Source: Bacteroidia bacterium (GTDB lineage: Bacteria > Bacteroidota > Bacteroidia > B-17B0 > Aurantibacillaceae). Taken from it: a DNA stretch of 38,929 nucleotides. The translations under genes and the position numbers were made by a program. The number at the start of each line of letters is the position of its first letter. Position 1 is the first letter of the stretch. Location of the stretch: NCBI GenBank assembly GCA_025451115.1, contig JANWKZ010000071.1, forward strand, positions 1 through 38,929, in the 5' to 3' direction. This document shows positions 23,682 through 33,281 of the stretch, in pieces. The notes beneath the pieces were generated by a model. The model saw only the letters and a program-made list of their open reading frames with translations. It was not told the DNA's origin and did no database searches.

Positions 23682-24272
23682 GTGAACTTCCTGGCACATA
23701 TTTTCCTCTCAGGCCAACCGGGTGAGATAATGGTTGGCAACTTTATGGCCGATTCGGTGAAAGGAAGTTCTTCCGCTCAATTTTCCCCGGGCATCCGGGA
23801 AGGCATCAAACTTCACCGCGCGATAGATACGTATATGGACGCACACGAAACGGTCCTGAAAAGTAAAGAAAGGCTCAGAAAGCCCTTCGGAAAATACGCG
23901 CCGGTGGTGGTTGACGTATTCTACGATCATTTTCTTGCCCTGCACTGGAACGAATTCTCCGAGCGCTCTTTGCGTGATTATACAAATGAGATCTATGTGT
24001 TCCTAAAACAATATTATCCCGTATTCCCTCTCCGCACCCAGCGTTTTTATGATTACATGCTACAATATGACATACTCTTTTCTTATTCTAAAATAGAAGG
24101 TATCGATCGCGTGATGCAGGGTATGGCTCGCCGAGCCCGCTTTGAGTCGGGCATGGAACATTCGGCCAAAGAGTTAGTAGTAAACTATGAAGCTTATAAG
24201 GAGGAATTCAGCTCATTTTTTCCCGAAATACAACAACATATCCGGAGGCTCAACATACAACCGAATAAATAA
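23682..24272 (+). CDS. acpH: Acyl carrier protein phosphodiesterase (DUF479)
   Basis: 196 residues starting at GTG (23682), which gives the classic beginning MNFLAHIFLSG. AcpH removes the 4'-phosphopantetheine group from holo-ACP. It has an HD-like all-alpha fold with metal-site candidates in MNFLAH, GNFMADSVKG, HRAIDTYMDAH and VVVDVFYDHFLALHW. It is divergent from xerD. A near-consensus -7 box (TACCTTTA, 23670-23677) lies 4 bp before the GTG. Confidence 0.92.
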   Translation: MNFLAHIFLSGQPGEIMVGNFMADSVKGSSSAQFSPGIREGIKLHRAIDTYMDAHETVLKSKERLRKPFGKYAPVVVDVFYDHFLALHWNEFSERSLRDYTNEIYVFLKQYYPVFPLRTQRFYDYMLQYDILFSYSKIEGIDRVMQGMARRARFESGMEHSAKELVVNYEAYKEEFSSFFPEIQQHIRRLNIQPNK

Positions 24273-24352
24273 GGAGGTCCGGTTCGCTCCGGATAATACC
24301 ATTTGATTCGAATAGTTTTTATCAGAAAAGGGATTATTCGTACTTTAGCGCC

Positions 24353-24766
24353 ATGCAAATTCTGATCATAAACGGCCCTAACCTTAACCTTCTTGGCAGG
24401 CGTGAACCCGATGTTTACGGAGACAAGTCGTTTGAAGATTACCTGCAGGAATTACGAAAAAAAAACCTGAAAGCGATCGTTGAATACTTCCAGAGTAACG
24501 TAGAAGGTGAGATCATCAACGAGCTGCATCGTGCCGATAAAAAAGTGGATGGCATCATTCTGAATGCCGGCGCCTACACGCATACTTCCCTCGCTATCGC
24601 CGATGCGGTAGCCGCCATCTCAACACCGGTAGTCGAAGTTCATATCAGCAATATCTTCGCACGCGAAGATTATCGCCATGTTTCGTATTTAGGTCGCCAT
24701 TGTAAAGGTTCGGTATCCGGCTTTGGCCTGAAAGGATATGAAATTGCCCTGCAAAGCTTTTTTTAG
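24353..24766 (+). CDS. aroQ: 3-dehydroquinate dehydratase, type II
   Basis: 137 residues, normal for the dodecameric type II enzyme of the shikimate pathway. ILIINGPNLNLLGRREPDVYG carries Arg17 and the catalytic Tyr22. LNAGAYTHTSLAI follows (the usual NPGAYTHTS has Ala for Pro here), then VEVHISNIFARE with the general acid His97, and the ending RHCKGSVSGFGLKGYEIAL. All active-site residues are in place. A TACTTTAG box, one base off consensus, lies 4 bp before the ATG. Confidence 0.97.
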   Translation: MQILIINGPNLNLLGRREPDVYGDKSFEDYLQELRKKNLKAIVEYFQSNVEGEIINELHRADKKVDGIILNAGAYTHTSLAIADAVAAISTPVVEVHISNIFAREDYRHVSYLGRHCKGSVSGFGLKGYEIALQSFF

Positions 24767-24784
24767 GCTCATTCCCCCCTGTTT

Positions 24785-24816
24785 TTTGCTTTTGAAACCC
24801 AATTGCTCTATGTTTG
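24785..24816 (+). promoter_or_regulatory. Complete -33/-7 promoter for the M43 protease
   Basis: TTTG (24785-24788), a 20-bp spacer, then TATGTTTG (24809-24816). This is a full match to the Bacteroidota consensus TTTG-N19..21-TAnnTTTG, 17 bp before the ATG at 24834. It lies just past the aroQ stop. Confidence 0.75.
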
Positions 24817-24833
24817 AAGTAAATTTCCTTACT

Positions 24834-26969
24834 ATGATCAAAAGACTATTCACGCTTTCAGCATTATTTCTTTTAAACTTCACTTTCGCGCAGCAGCAGG
24901 AGCATGGTTGCGGCAGCGCCGAAATGTTCGAGCAGGCAATGAAAAATCCCGAGTATGCAAAAAACCAGGCTCAATTGGAGAAAGAAACCGAAACCTTTAT
25001 TGCAAACAAAAAAGGACAAAAAGCCAGCGCCGTGAACATGATCATCCCGGTTGTTTTTCATATCATTCATACCGGCACCACAGATAACATCAGTTTCGCG
25101 CAGATTCAGGACCAGGTGGCCACGCTCAATTCAGATTTCCAGCGCATGATGGCCGATACGGCCCTTACACCTGCTGCCTTCAAACCTTTTGCTGCAGGAA
25201 TCAACGTAGAATTCAGGCTTGCCACTATCGATCCAAACGGAAATTGCACACAAGGCGTTACCCGTACCTACAGTAACCTCACTAATTGCGCTTATGATCC
25301 GCAAAACGTAAAATCGATCGTATACTGGCCCAGCAATAAATATTTTAACGTGTGGGTGGTTTCCATTCTGCGTTATTCAACCGGTGGTTCCTGCAATGGC
25401 GGTGGCTACGCGCAATTTCCGGGTGGAGGCTCAGCTTTTACAGACGGAGTTATTATTCGCGGCGATCTTATCGGAAGTATAGGTACCTCCGCCACAAATA
25501 CCGGATGGGGAAATTTTATGGGGCGATATCTTATCCATGAAACGGGACACTGGATGAACCTGCGTCATATATGGGGTGATGCTGTTTGCGGTAATGATTT
25601 TGTAAGCGATACGCCTCCCGCGCCGGCAAGTAACTCAGGTTGTTCTACATTCCCACATAATCCAAATAATACGTGTGGAGCAGGTCCCGACGGAGAAATG
25701 TATGATGATTACATGGATTATTCGCAGGGCGCTTGCCTGAACATTTTTACGCAGGGACAAGTAAACCGCATGGATGCCGCTATGAATTCGGGAGTTGGAG
25801 GAAGAAGTAATTTATGGAATCCGGCCAATAATACTGCCACAGGAACTACCACAACGGTCACTCCTGATTGCGCGCCTATACCCACGATGATGCCATACCA
25901 GCCGGTTACGGTTTGCGCGGGGACAACTGTAAAATTTACGGATGTTTCTTATGGCGGAAGTATCTCCTCTCGTCTGTGGACCTATACAGGTGGAACAACA
26001 ACCGATCTGCCTACGGACTCGATCATAAATGTTACCTACGCAACACCTGGCATCTATAATGTTGGATTGGCAGTAGGGAATATAAACGGGACCAATGTAG
26101 ACACTTTCAACCAACGTGTAATTGTTTACGCTAATGCCCCAAACACAAATTACCTGATGCCTTATTCGGAAGGATTCGAGTTCCCACAATATTTTACGAA
26201 CGACTGGACCGTGGTGAATTACGATAACGATTCAACATGGCGTGTAACGGGAGCAACCGCTTACAGCGGAGTGAATAGTATTATGGTGGGCAACTTCGGA
26301 TCCCCTGCTCCTCTGAAGGATGACGCGGTAAGCCCTGCATTTGATGTCACCGGTATTACCGGGATAAAGGTAAAATTCAGGGTTCATTTTTCTGCAACAG
26401 ATGCTACCAATAACGACCAACTTATAGGTTGTATTTCGAAAGACTGCGGACAGAACTGGAACCTGCGCTATAACCGTATGGCTAACTCGGGTTTGAAAAC
26501 CACTCCGAACAATTACAGTTTCGAGTATTATCCGGCCATCGGCTCAACTGAATGGCGTTTAGATAGTTTTACTATCACGGGCACATACATCACTACGGCA
26601 ACACGTCTCCTTTTCCGTTTTACAAGTGGTGGTGGCAATAATATTTTCATTGATGATATAAATATTGATGGCAACCCGGTAAACGGGATCACCAGCATCC
26701 TGCGGGGCGACGAACCCATTAAACTTTATCCGAATCCAGCTAACAGCGAGGTTACTGTTGGTCTTGCGTTGAAGCAAAGTGTGCCCGTTAAGGTGATCAT
26801 TCAGGATGTTTGCGGAAAGGAGCTCAGCAATAAGCATTTCGGCCTGCTTCCGCCGGGAGAGCATCAGTTGCCTATAGATATAAGTAATTTACCCCAGGGA
26901 GTTTATTTCCTGCAGGTAAGATCAGGAGATCTCACCCTAAGCAGCAATAAATTAATGGTGCAGCACTAA
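24834..26969 (+). CDS. Secreted M43 (pappalysin-like) metalloprotease with T9SS domain
   Basis: 711 residues from the ATG at 24834. The frame is open from 24738, but a consensus promoter lies inside that extension and this ATG begins a signal peptide ([20 protein letters not shown]). A propeptide-like segment is followed by the zinc protease domain with [11 protein letters not shown] (His235, Glu236, His239, His245) and the Met-turn DDYMDYS. A PKD-like module ([18 protein letters not shown]) comes next, then a jellyroll 'cleaved adhesin/MAM-like' module ([18 protein letters not shown] to [10 protein letters not shown]), and finally a T9SS type A tail ([23 protein letters not shown]). It is expected to be a cell-surface or released peptidase. 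Confidence 0.95.
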   Translation: MIKRLFTLSALFLLNFTFAQQQEHGCGSAEMFEQAMKNPEYAKNQAQLEKETETFIANKKGQKASAVNMIIPVVFHIIHTGTTDNISFAQIQDQVATLNSDFQRMMADTALTPAAFKPFAAGINVEFRLATIDPNGNCTQGVTRTYSNLTNCAYDPQNVKSIVYWPSNKYFNVWVVSILRYSTGGSCNGGGYAQFPGGGSAFTDGVIIRGDLIGSIGTSATNTGWGNFMGRYLIHETGHWMNLRHIWGDAVCGNDFVSDTPPAPASNSGCSTFPHNPNNTCGAGPDGEMYDDYMDYSQGACLNIFTQGQVNRMDAAMNSGVGGRSNLWNPANNTATGTTTTVTPDCAPIPTMMPYQPVTVCAGTTVKFTDVSYGGSISSRLWTYTGGTTTDLPTDSIINVTYATPGIYNVGLAVGNINGTNVDTFNQRVIVYANAPNTNYLMPYSEGFEFPQYFTNDWTVVNYDNDSTWRVTGATAYSGVNSIMVGNFGSPAPLKDDAVSPAFDVTGITGIKVKFRVHFSATDATNNDQLIGCISKDCGQNWNLRYNRMANSGLKTTPNNYSFEYYPAIGSTEWRLDSFTITGTYITTATRLLFRFTSGGGNNIFIDDINIDGNPVNGITSILRGDEPIKLYPNPANSEVTVGLALKQSVPVKVIIQDVCGKELSNKHFGLLPPGEHQLPIDISNLPQGVYFLQVRSGDLTLSSNKLMVQH

Positions 26970-27196
26970 AAAAGGTTGTCGATGGCCGCCGCTAAGTCGC
27001 GGTCTTTTTGGGTTACGATGTTACCGGCATCGTGCGTGTTTAATTTGATCTCAACTTTGTTGTAAACGTTGGTCCACAAAGGATGATGGTCCATGCCTTC
27101 AGCCAGCGCGGCCACTTGTATCATAAAGCTAAAAGCCTGTTTGAAATCTTTAAAGACAAATTCCCTTACGAGGTAATTATTTTTTTCCTGCCACAT
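26966..27196 (-). CDS. phhB: Pterin-4a-carbinolamine dehydratase
   Basis: 76 residues, the short bacterial form. The enzyme dehydrates 4a-hydroxytetrahydrobiopterin after aromatic amino acid hydroxylation. The family motif is complete: [21 protein letters not shown] with His37, His38 and His55, then [16 protein letters not shown]. No phenylalanine hydroxylase gene is in the window. Its start overlaps the end of the glucosaminidase gene by 20 bp (same strand), and its stop overlaps the convergent M43 protease stop by 4 bp. Confidence 0.93.
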   Translation of the reverse strand: MWQEKNNYLVREFVFKDFKQAFSFMIQVAALAEGMDHHPLWTNVYNKVEIKLNTHDAGNIVTQKDRDLAAAIDNLF

Positions 27197-28154
27197 ACTT
27201 TTTGCTTGGTTGCTTGTCTACATTTACCACAGTACCGGGCATGGGCAAGGGCGAGGCCGGTTTTAATTTATTGTTATCACAAAAAACCTTGATGCTTATA
27301 CCGTAGAATTTGCAGACACTGTTGATCGTCTCTTTTCGTGACACTACATGGTACGTTTGGCTTTTATAACTTTTCTTGGGCTCTATAAACACCACATCGC
27401 CCTCGTAGATATCTTCTTTGCTTGAGTAATTATTGTATTTGAGGAGATCTGTTAGTGACAGATCAAATTCCCGTGCGATCTTGCTGTAGGTATCGCCGGG
27501 CTTCACAATAATGAAGTTACCGCCTTTCGTTTTTACTACGTCGTGTTTTCCCGCAACGGGCTCTTTCTTTAAAAGTGCTTCCGAAGAGAATTTACCCGAA
27601 TTACTGATCAGGTTCACCACCGGTGTTGAAATGAAGCTGTTATGATCGAGCTCATACAGGCGGTACTTTTCGATCACGTCGATCAGTTTTTTGGCGTACT
27701 CGGGGTGCGTTGCGTAACCCGCTGCTTTGAGTCCGTATGCCCACGAACGGTAATCAGTGATGGGCAACTCAAATAAAGATTGGTAACGTGCGCGGCTTTT
27801 AATGAAAACCGAATGATCGAAGTACGAATCTGCTACATGTTCGTATTTACGGAAACATTCGCCTGCATCATCATCATCGTAACTATAAGTGTCACCGGCC
27901 CATTCTTTGTGACATTTCAGACCAAAATGGTTATTGGATCCTTGTGCCAGCTTGCTGTTGCCAAAGTCACTTTCTACCATGGCCTGACCCATAATAATGC
28001 TGGCCGGGATGCCATGATTGAGCATTTCGCGCAGGGCAATATCCTTATAAAGATCTATGTAATCGTCGGCACTGTACTTTTTAAAAAATACGTCGGCTAA
28101 GCAGGTTTTGCCTGTAAGAATGAAGAGGCTGATAATCAGTGTAGCGCGTAGCAT
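27177..28154 (-). CDS. Glucosaminidase with two LysM domains (peptidoglycan hydrolase)
   Basis: 325 residues from the ATG at 28154; the TTG at 28166 adds four residues in front of the signal peptide ([20 protein letters not shown]) and is less likely. The FlgJ/glucosaminidase-type domain spans about residues 30-165: [22 protein letters not shown] (catalytic Glu), [12 protein letters not shown], then [17 protein letters not shown] and [18 protein letters not shown]. Two C-terminal LysM modules follow ([27 protein letters not shown] and [20 protein letters not shown]), binding peptidoglycan. Probably a periplasmic enzyme cleaving glycan strands during growth or division. It overlaps phhB. Confidence 0.93.
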   Translation of the reverse strand: MLRATLIISLFILTGKTCLADVFFKKYSADDYIDLYKDIALREMLNHGIPASIIMGQAMVESDFGNSKLAQGSNNHFGLKCHKEWAGDTYSYDDDDAGECFRKYEHVADSYFDHSVFIKSRARYQSLFELPITDYRSWAYGLKAAGYATHPEYAKKLIDVIEKYRLYELDHNSFISTPVVNLISNSGKFSSEALLKKEPVAGKHDVVKTKGGNFIIVKPGDTYSKIAREFDLSLTDLLKYNNYSSKEDIYEGDVVFIEPKKSYKSQTYHVVSRKETINSVCKFYGISIKVFCDNNKLKPASPLPMPGTVVNVDKQPSKKYVAGKK

Positions 28155-28369
28155 GGTTATAAGCAAATGTAAATAATCATCCGGTTTTTAGCAGGCGCAA
28201 TATCCCCAATTTTTTGAAATTGGACGAACATTTTTTACACAAAAAAGCAGGCCTTTTTAGCTTTCGTTTAAGAGGGTAAAATGATATAAGAACGGCCATT
28301 CTGACATTTGACAAATTATGACGACCTTTGTGGCTGTTTTAGCGGTGAAATTCGATCATTAATACCGGG

Positions 28370-31300
28370 ATGAAAGCCATTCCGGTACATATTTTTTTTG
28401 GTGAGGCCATAGAACGCATTGGCTACGGGCAGCGCCTTGCCCTGAAAGGACTGCACGGGTCGGGCTGGAGCTTTCTGTATGCCGCGTGCGGGGCTAAAGA
28501 AGACAAGAACCTTGTTGTTATTTGTAAAGACGCGGAGGACGCGCTTTACATGCTTGGTGACCTACAGGTACTGCAGGAAAAAAAGGTTTTGTACCTGCCT
28601 TTTAGTTACGCGAATAGCTATGATTTTGACCGGCCGCTGGATAATGGAACTGTAAACACGGCTTCCCAGCAGCAACGCATCGAAACGCTGGAGCGGATAG
28701 CAAATAGTGAGAAAAAGAATATTATCGTTACTTACCCCGAAGCGCTTTTCGAGAAGATCCCGAATAAGAGTGCCTTGAGTGATAATACATTTAAAATTGC
28801 GGTAGGGGAAAAGCTTTCCATTGAATTCCTGGAAGAGTTTCTTTTCTCGTATCATTTTCAGCGCGTGGATTTTGTAAGTGAACCCGGGCAGTTTGCTGTG
28901 CGGGGCGGTATTATTGATGTGTTTTCTTTTTCGGCTCAAATGCCTTATCGTATAGAGTTGTTTGGTGAGGAAATTGAATCAATACGCAGTTTCGACGCTA
29001 TTACGCAACTTTCCACGGCCAAGCATCAGCGGGTCCTTATCACACCGAATATCGGGGATGAGAACCTCGCTGCAGGCAAAGTTTGTTTTTTAGATACGCT
29101 TGCAGATGAGGAGACATTGGTTTTTTGTAAGGACGTGAGCTATCTCTTCCAGAAGACGAAACAATTATTTGAAAAAGCAACAACTGCCTACGAAAAGCTG
29201 GTTGAAACTGTTCAATTAGAACCGGCAAAATTATTTTGTACCGAAGAGGAGATCAAAATAGCTATAGAAAAGAAGCAGATCATAGAAGCTGCCAATGCTG
29301 TTTATGCTACAGATACTGTAGAATTAAGTCAGCAGCCGCAACCCTCCTTCAATAAGAATTTCGATCTGCTGTTCAAGCACCTTCTTGAGAATAAGCAAAA
29401 GGGTTTTTCGAATTTCCTGTTCACAGATACCGAGAAGCAGGCCGAACGATTAAAGCAAATTCTTTCCGACGTTTCTAAAACCAATACTATTGCCGATAAC
29501 CTTTTTCAAACCGTTCACTTAAGCATTCACGAAGGATTCATCGACTATGCAAATAAAGTAGCCTGTTATACAGATCACCAGATATTCGAACGCTACCATA
29601 AATACAAAGCACCTGCTTCTTTCACTAAAACAGGCGAGGCACTTACTCTAAAAGAACTGCAAAGCTTAAATCCCGGCGACTATGTAGTGCATATAGATCA
29701 TGGTATTGGTCGGTTTGCCGGGCTCGAAAAAATAAAGACCGGGGATAAGATCCAGGAAGCAGTTCGGCTTGTGTATAAAGACAACGATGTTGTTTATGTA
29801 AGTATCACTTCTTTACATCGCATCGCCAAATACACCGGTAAGGAAGGAGCAGTGCCGCGACTTGATAAATTGGGCTCCACGCATTGGCAGACCTTAAAGA
29901 ACAAGACAAAATCGCGCGTAAAACAAGTGGCCTATGATCTTATTAAATTGTACGCTCAAAGAAAAGCCTCTAAAGGACATGCTTTTCCGCCCGATAATTA
30001 CCTGCAGCACGAATTGGAGGCTTCCTTCATTTATGAAGATACACCCGATCAGTTGAAGACAACCAATGATGTGAAGCGCGACATGGAAAAACAATACCCA
30101 ATGGATCGGCTGGTTTGTGGGGATGTGGGTTTTGGAAAGACCGAGATCGCTATCCGGGCGGCCTTCAAGGCCGCGTGCGATGGAAAACAAACGGCCATTT
30201 TGGTCCCTACAACCATCTTGGCCATGCAGCAAGCCCGAACCTTTGCCGAGCGTCTGAAGGATTTTCCGTGCCAGGTGGATTATATCAACCGGTTTAAATC
30301 TTCCAAGGAACAAAAAGAGAGCCTGCAGAAAATGGAAGAAGGAAAAACGGATATTATCATTGGTACACATAAATTGTTGGGAGGCTCGGTTAAATTCAAG
30401 AACCTGGGATTATTGATCATTGATGAGGAACAAAAATTTGGAGTAGGCTCAAAGGACAAATTGAAACTGCTGAAACAGAACGTAGACACGCTTACTTTAA
30501 CGGCAACGCCAATTCCCCGCACTTTGCAATTCTCCTTAATGGGTGCCCGCGATCTTTCGGTAATTGCCACGCCGCCGCCCAATCGGTATCCTGTACAAAC
30601 GGAGCTGCATAATTTCAACGAAGAGCTTGTGCGTGATGCCCTGCGCTTCGAAATTTCCAGGGGCGGACAGGCTTTCTTCATTCATAATAAAGTACAGAGT
30701 ATCACAGAGGTGGCCGGCATTATTCAGCGTTTGTTACCCGAAGCGAAAGTCGCTTTTGGTCACGGACAAATGGATGGCGACAAACTGGAAAAGACCATGA
30801 TGGATTTTGTAGATGGTAAAACGGATATTTTGGTTTCAACCACGATCGTGGAATCGGGACTTGATATTTCAAATGCCAATACAATAATTATTAATGATGC
30901 TCAGAATTTTGGTCTCAGCGATCTGCACCAGATGCGGGGCAGGGTAGGGCGCACCAATAAAAAAGCTTTTTGCTATTTACTGGTTCCTTCCCTGTTGACG
31001 CTGACAAACGATGCAAAGAAAAGATTGCGTGCCATAACTGAATTCACCGACCTTGGAAGCGGGTTCCAGATAGCCATGCGCGATCTTGATATTCGTGGCG
31101 CGGGCGACATGTTAGGCGCCGAACAAAGCGGGTTCATTAATGATATGGGTTTTGATACCTATATGAAGATATTGAACGAAGCCGTTGAAGAGCTGAAAGA
31201 GGAAGCCTGGTATAAAGAACAAACGAAAGACGAAAAACTTCCGGAAACAGAATATAAGTCGGCTTTCTCGAAAGTGTTTGTGAAGGATACCATCTTAGAA

Positions 31301-31753
31301 ACAGATTTCGAATTGCTGATCCCTGATACTTATATCGAGAATACGACCGAGCGTTTGAATACGTATAAGCAGCTTGATGAAGCGCATACGGAAGAGGAAT
31401 TACAGGCCATAGCCCGGGAGCTGACCGACCGTTTTGGACCGTTGCCTAAACAGGTATTGAACCTATTGGAGGCTATTAAAATGCGTCGCAGGGCCATGCA
31501 ACTTGGTTTTGAGAAGCTCTTGCTCAAGGGCGGAAAAATGCTGGCCTATTTTATCAGTAAGCAACAAAGCGAATATTATAATACGCTTGTTTTTAAAGGT
31601 ATTTTGCAATTTGCTCAAAAACATCCGAAGCAATGCTCCTTAAAGGAACAGGGAGCCCGTTTTTATATTGCCGTACAAAACGTATCTTCGGTACAGGATG
31701 TTATGAGTATCTTTAACGAAATGGAAAGATCCATCCCCGCCCATGCAGAATAA
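28370..31753 (+). CDS. mfd: Transcription-repair coupling factor
   Basis: 1127 residues, full length. Mfd removes RNA polymerase stalled at DNA lesions and recruits UvrA. Domain order: UvrB-like N-terminus (LKGLHGSGWSFLYAA, REPGQ-like SEPGQFAVRGGIIDVFS), the RNAP-interaction CarD-like domain (LNPGDYVVHIDHGIGRFAGLE), a superfamily 2 translocase with CGDVGFGKTEIA (Walker A), IIDEEQKFGV (Walker B), TATPIPRTL, and STTIVESGLDI, QMRGRVGR in lobe two, and the C-terminal TRCF domain. The stop lies inside the first codons of the histidine kinase gene (11-bp overlap). Confidence 0.98.
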   Translation: MKAIPVHIFFGEAIERIGYGQRLALKGLHGSGWSFLYAACGAKEDKNLVVICKDAEDALYMLGDLQVLQEKKVLYLPFSYANSYDFDRPLDNGTVNTASQQQRIETLERIANSEKKNIIVTYPEALFEKIPNKSALSDNTFKIAVGEKLSIEFLEEFLFSYHFQRVDFVSEPGQFAVRGGIIDVFSFSAQMPYRIELFGEEIESIRSFDAITQLSTAKHQRVLITPNIGDENLAAGKVCFLDTLADEETLVFCKDVSYLFQKTKQLFEKATTAYEKLVETVQLEPAKLFCTEEEIKIAIEKKQIIEAANAVYATDTVELSQQPQPSFNKNFDLLFKHLLENKQKGFSNFLFTDTEKQAERLKQILSDVSKTNTIADNLFQTVHLSIHEGFIDYANKVACYTDHQIFERYHKYKAPASFTKTGEALTLKELQSLNPGDYVVHIDHGIGRFAGLEKIKTGDKIQEAVRLVYKDNDVVYVSITSLHRIAKYTGKEGAVPRLDKLGSTHWQTLKNKTKSRVKQVAYDLIKLYAQRKASKGHAFPPDNYLQHELEASFIYEDTPDQLKTTNDVKRDMEKQYPMDRLVCGDVGFGKTEIAIRAAFKAACDGKQTAILVPTTILAMQQARTFAERLKDFPCQVDYINRFKSSKEQKESLQKMEEGKTDIIIGTHKLLGGSVKFKNLGLLIIDEEQKFGVGSKDKLKLLKQNVDTLTLTATPIPRTLQFSLMGARDLSVIATPPPNRYPVQTELHNFNEELVRDALRFEISRGGQAFFIHNKVQSITEVAGIIQRLLPEAKVAFGHGQMDGDKLEKTMMDFVDGKTDILVSTTIVESGLDISNANTIIINDAQNFGLSDLHQMRGRVGRTNKKAFCYLLVPSLLTLTNDAKKRLRAITEFTDLGSGFQIAMRDLDIRGAGDMLGAEQSGFINDMGFDTYMKILNEAVEELKEEAWYKEQTKDEKLPETEYKSAFSKVFVKDTILETDFELLIPDTYIENTTERLNTYKQLDEAHTEEELQAIARELTDRFGPLPKQVLNLLEAIKMRRRAMQLGFEKLLLKGGKMLAYFISKQQSEYYNTLVFKGILQFAQKHPKQCSLKEQGARFYIAVQNVSSVQDVMSIFNEMERSIPAHAE

Positions 31754-32702
31754 AAGTAAAGGCCCCTGGTTGTTTTACGCGTTAGTCATCTACGTGCTTT
31801 TCCAGTTCCTGTGGTGGGAAGTATTATTGGCCCGGCAGTCGAAGCAATTGGCGGAGGAGCGTAAAAAGATCATCGCGCTGAATATACCGGATAAATTCAT
31901 GTTGGAGCAAAATATCCAACTGATCGATAAAAAGAAGAATCACCAGCTCTGGATGCACATTGGAGAAGGAACTGTTTTTTTGATCCTGCTGACGCTGGGA
32001 GTTCTGAAGATCTATAAAACCCGTAAAAAGGAGAATGAGCTCAACCGTTTGCAGAGTAATTTCCTTTTGTCGGTAACACATGAACTGAAGTCTCCTCTTG
32101 CTTCCGTAAAACTTCAGTTGCAGACTCTGCAAAAACATAAGCTTGATGAGGAGACACGAAATAACCTTTTGCATAAAGCGATCGCAGATAATGATCGTTT
32201 GCTCCGGCTTATCGATAATATTTTATTAGCGTCAAGGGCTGAAAACGAACAACCGGTATTGAACAAGACAAAAATTAACCTTGGCGAATTTCTATACAGG
32301 CTTCATGAGGAGATCTTCACCAAAGATAAAGGCCGGATCAAGATCTCGTCAGACGAGAATCACTTCCTGGAAGTGGATGAGCAGGTATTTTCCATCATTG
32401 TTTCTAACCTGGTTGAGAACGCGCTGAAGTATTCGCCGGCTGATTCGCTGGTGGAAGTATTGGTGCATTCACATAACGGGGCTACCCGAATGGAAATAAA
32501 AGACCAGGGCCCCGGGATCCCCACGATCGAAAAGCAACGTGTGTTTGAAAAATTCTACCGTATTGGTAATGAAGAGACCCGTAACGCAAAAGGAACCGGG
32601 CTTGGATTGTATATTGTGAAGAATCTGTGCGCGCTGCATAACATCCAGATGAACATACTGGATAACAAACCGAAGGGAACGGCTTTCGTTCTAAATTTTT
32701 AA
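31743..32702 (+). CDS. Sensor histidine kinase, orphan
   Basis: 319 residues. Two transmembrane helices (about 9-30 and 72-90) enclose a short 40-residue extracytoplasmic loop. No HAMP or PAS domain is recognised. The kinase core is complete: His113 in SVTHELKSPLAS, N box NLVENALKYSPAD, G1 DQGPGIP, F box FEKFYRIG, G2 KGTGLGLYIVKN. A response regulator is not adjacent. The ATG at 31743 lies within the last codons of mfd, so the two are translationally coupled. Its 3' end overlaps the convergent WbqC gene by 12 bp. Confidence 0.92.
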   Translation: MQNKSKGPWLFYALVIYVLFQFLWWEVLLARQSKQLAEERKKIIALNIPDKFMLEQNIQLIDKKKNHQLWMHIGEGTVFLILLTLGVLKIYKTRKKENELNRLQSNFLLSVTHELKSPLASVKLQLQTLQKHKLDEETRNNLLHKAIADNDRLLRLIDNILLASRAENEQPVLNKTKINLGEFLYRLHEEIFTKDKGRIKISSDENHFLEVDEQVFSIIVSNLVENALKYSPADSLVEVLVHSHNGATRMEIKDQGPGIPTIEKQRVFEKFYRIGNEETRNAKGTGLGLYIVKNLCALHNIQMNILDNKPKGTAFVLNF

Positions 32703-33281
32703 AAATTCCGTCGCTTCGGGCCCTTTGTTAAACAGCAGATCGATAATGCTTAGGTTGGCTTGAAAACCATGTTTGTCGCTAAAAACCTGTGTATAGGGTT
32801 TGGATCCAGATGAAGAGCTTTCTTTAGGAGAAATACTGTTACGATGATCGTTTGTAACTTCCTTTTCAAATTCTTCTGTGAAACGGATCTCGTTTTTCAT
32901 TTTAAGTAAACGCAAAAGTGTTTTCAGTAATTCGGTATTGTATTCGAAAAGAAATTCATGTTTCGTTTCGTAGAAAGGCTGTAGTTCATCGGCATAGTAG
33001 ATAAAGTATGGAGAGTTTCTGTACGCACTTTCTATACTCCTCCAGTGTTGGTGCTGCCAGTTTTCCTTATAAGCGATCTGTTTTTCGGAAATTAGTATTT
33101 TCTCATGTGTGTTCACTAAAGGTATACTCAGATCCTGCACACCATTGGTCCCGTAAATACGACAACGATTACGATAAGTTTGTTTTACAAAATGCTCGTG
33201 CTTTTCAATAGAAAAAGTATCCGCGGCCTGTATTTTTTGAAAATACGCTATAGGAGGAAGGTAAGCGGTACTGAGCAACAT
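32691..33281 (-). CDS. WbqC-family protein
   Basis: 196 residues. Signature parts: STAYLPPIAYFQKI at the start, a basic EKHEHFVKQTYRNRCRIYG, GVQDLSIPLVN, and ENWQHQHWRSIESAYRNSPYF. WbqC-like proteins are named after an O-antigen cluster gene and are common in Bacteroidota; the activity is not established. The ATG shares its A with the upstream membrane-protein stop (TAATG), indicating coupled translation. The C-terminus overlaps the histidine kinase 3' end. Confidence 0.9.
   Translation of the reverse strand: MLLSTAYLPPIAYFQKIQAADTFSIEKHEHFVKQTYRNRCRIYGTNGVQDLSIPLVNTHEKILISEKQIAYKENWQHQHWRSIESAYRNSPYFIYYADELQPFYETKHEFLFEYNTELLKTLLRLLKMKNEIRFTEEFEKEVTNDHRNSISPKESSSSGSKPYTQVFSDKHGFQANLSIIDLLFNKGPEATEFLKI

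Noticed and set aside
24738-24833. Longer start for the M43 protease
   Set aside because: This stretch overlaps aroQ and contains a complete -33/-7 promoter; the later ATG starts a signal peptide.
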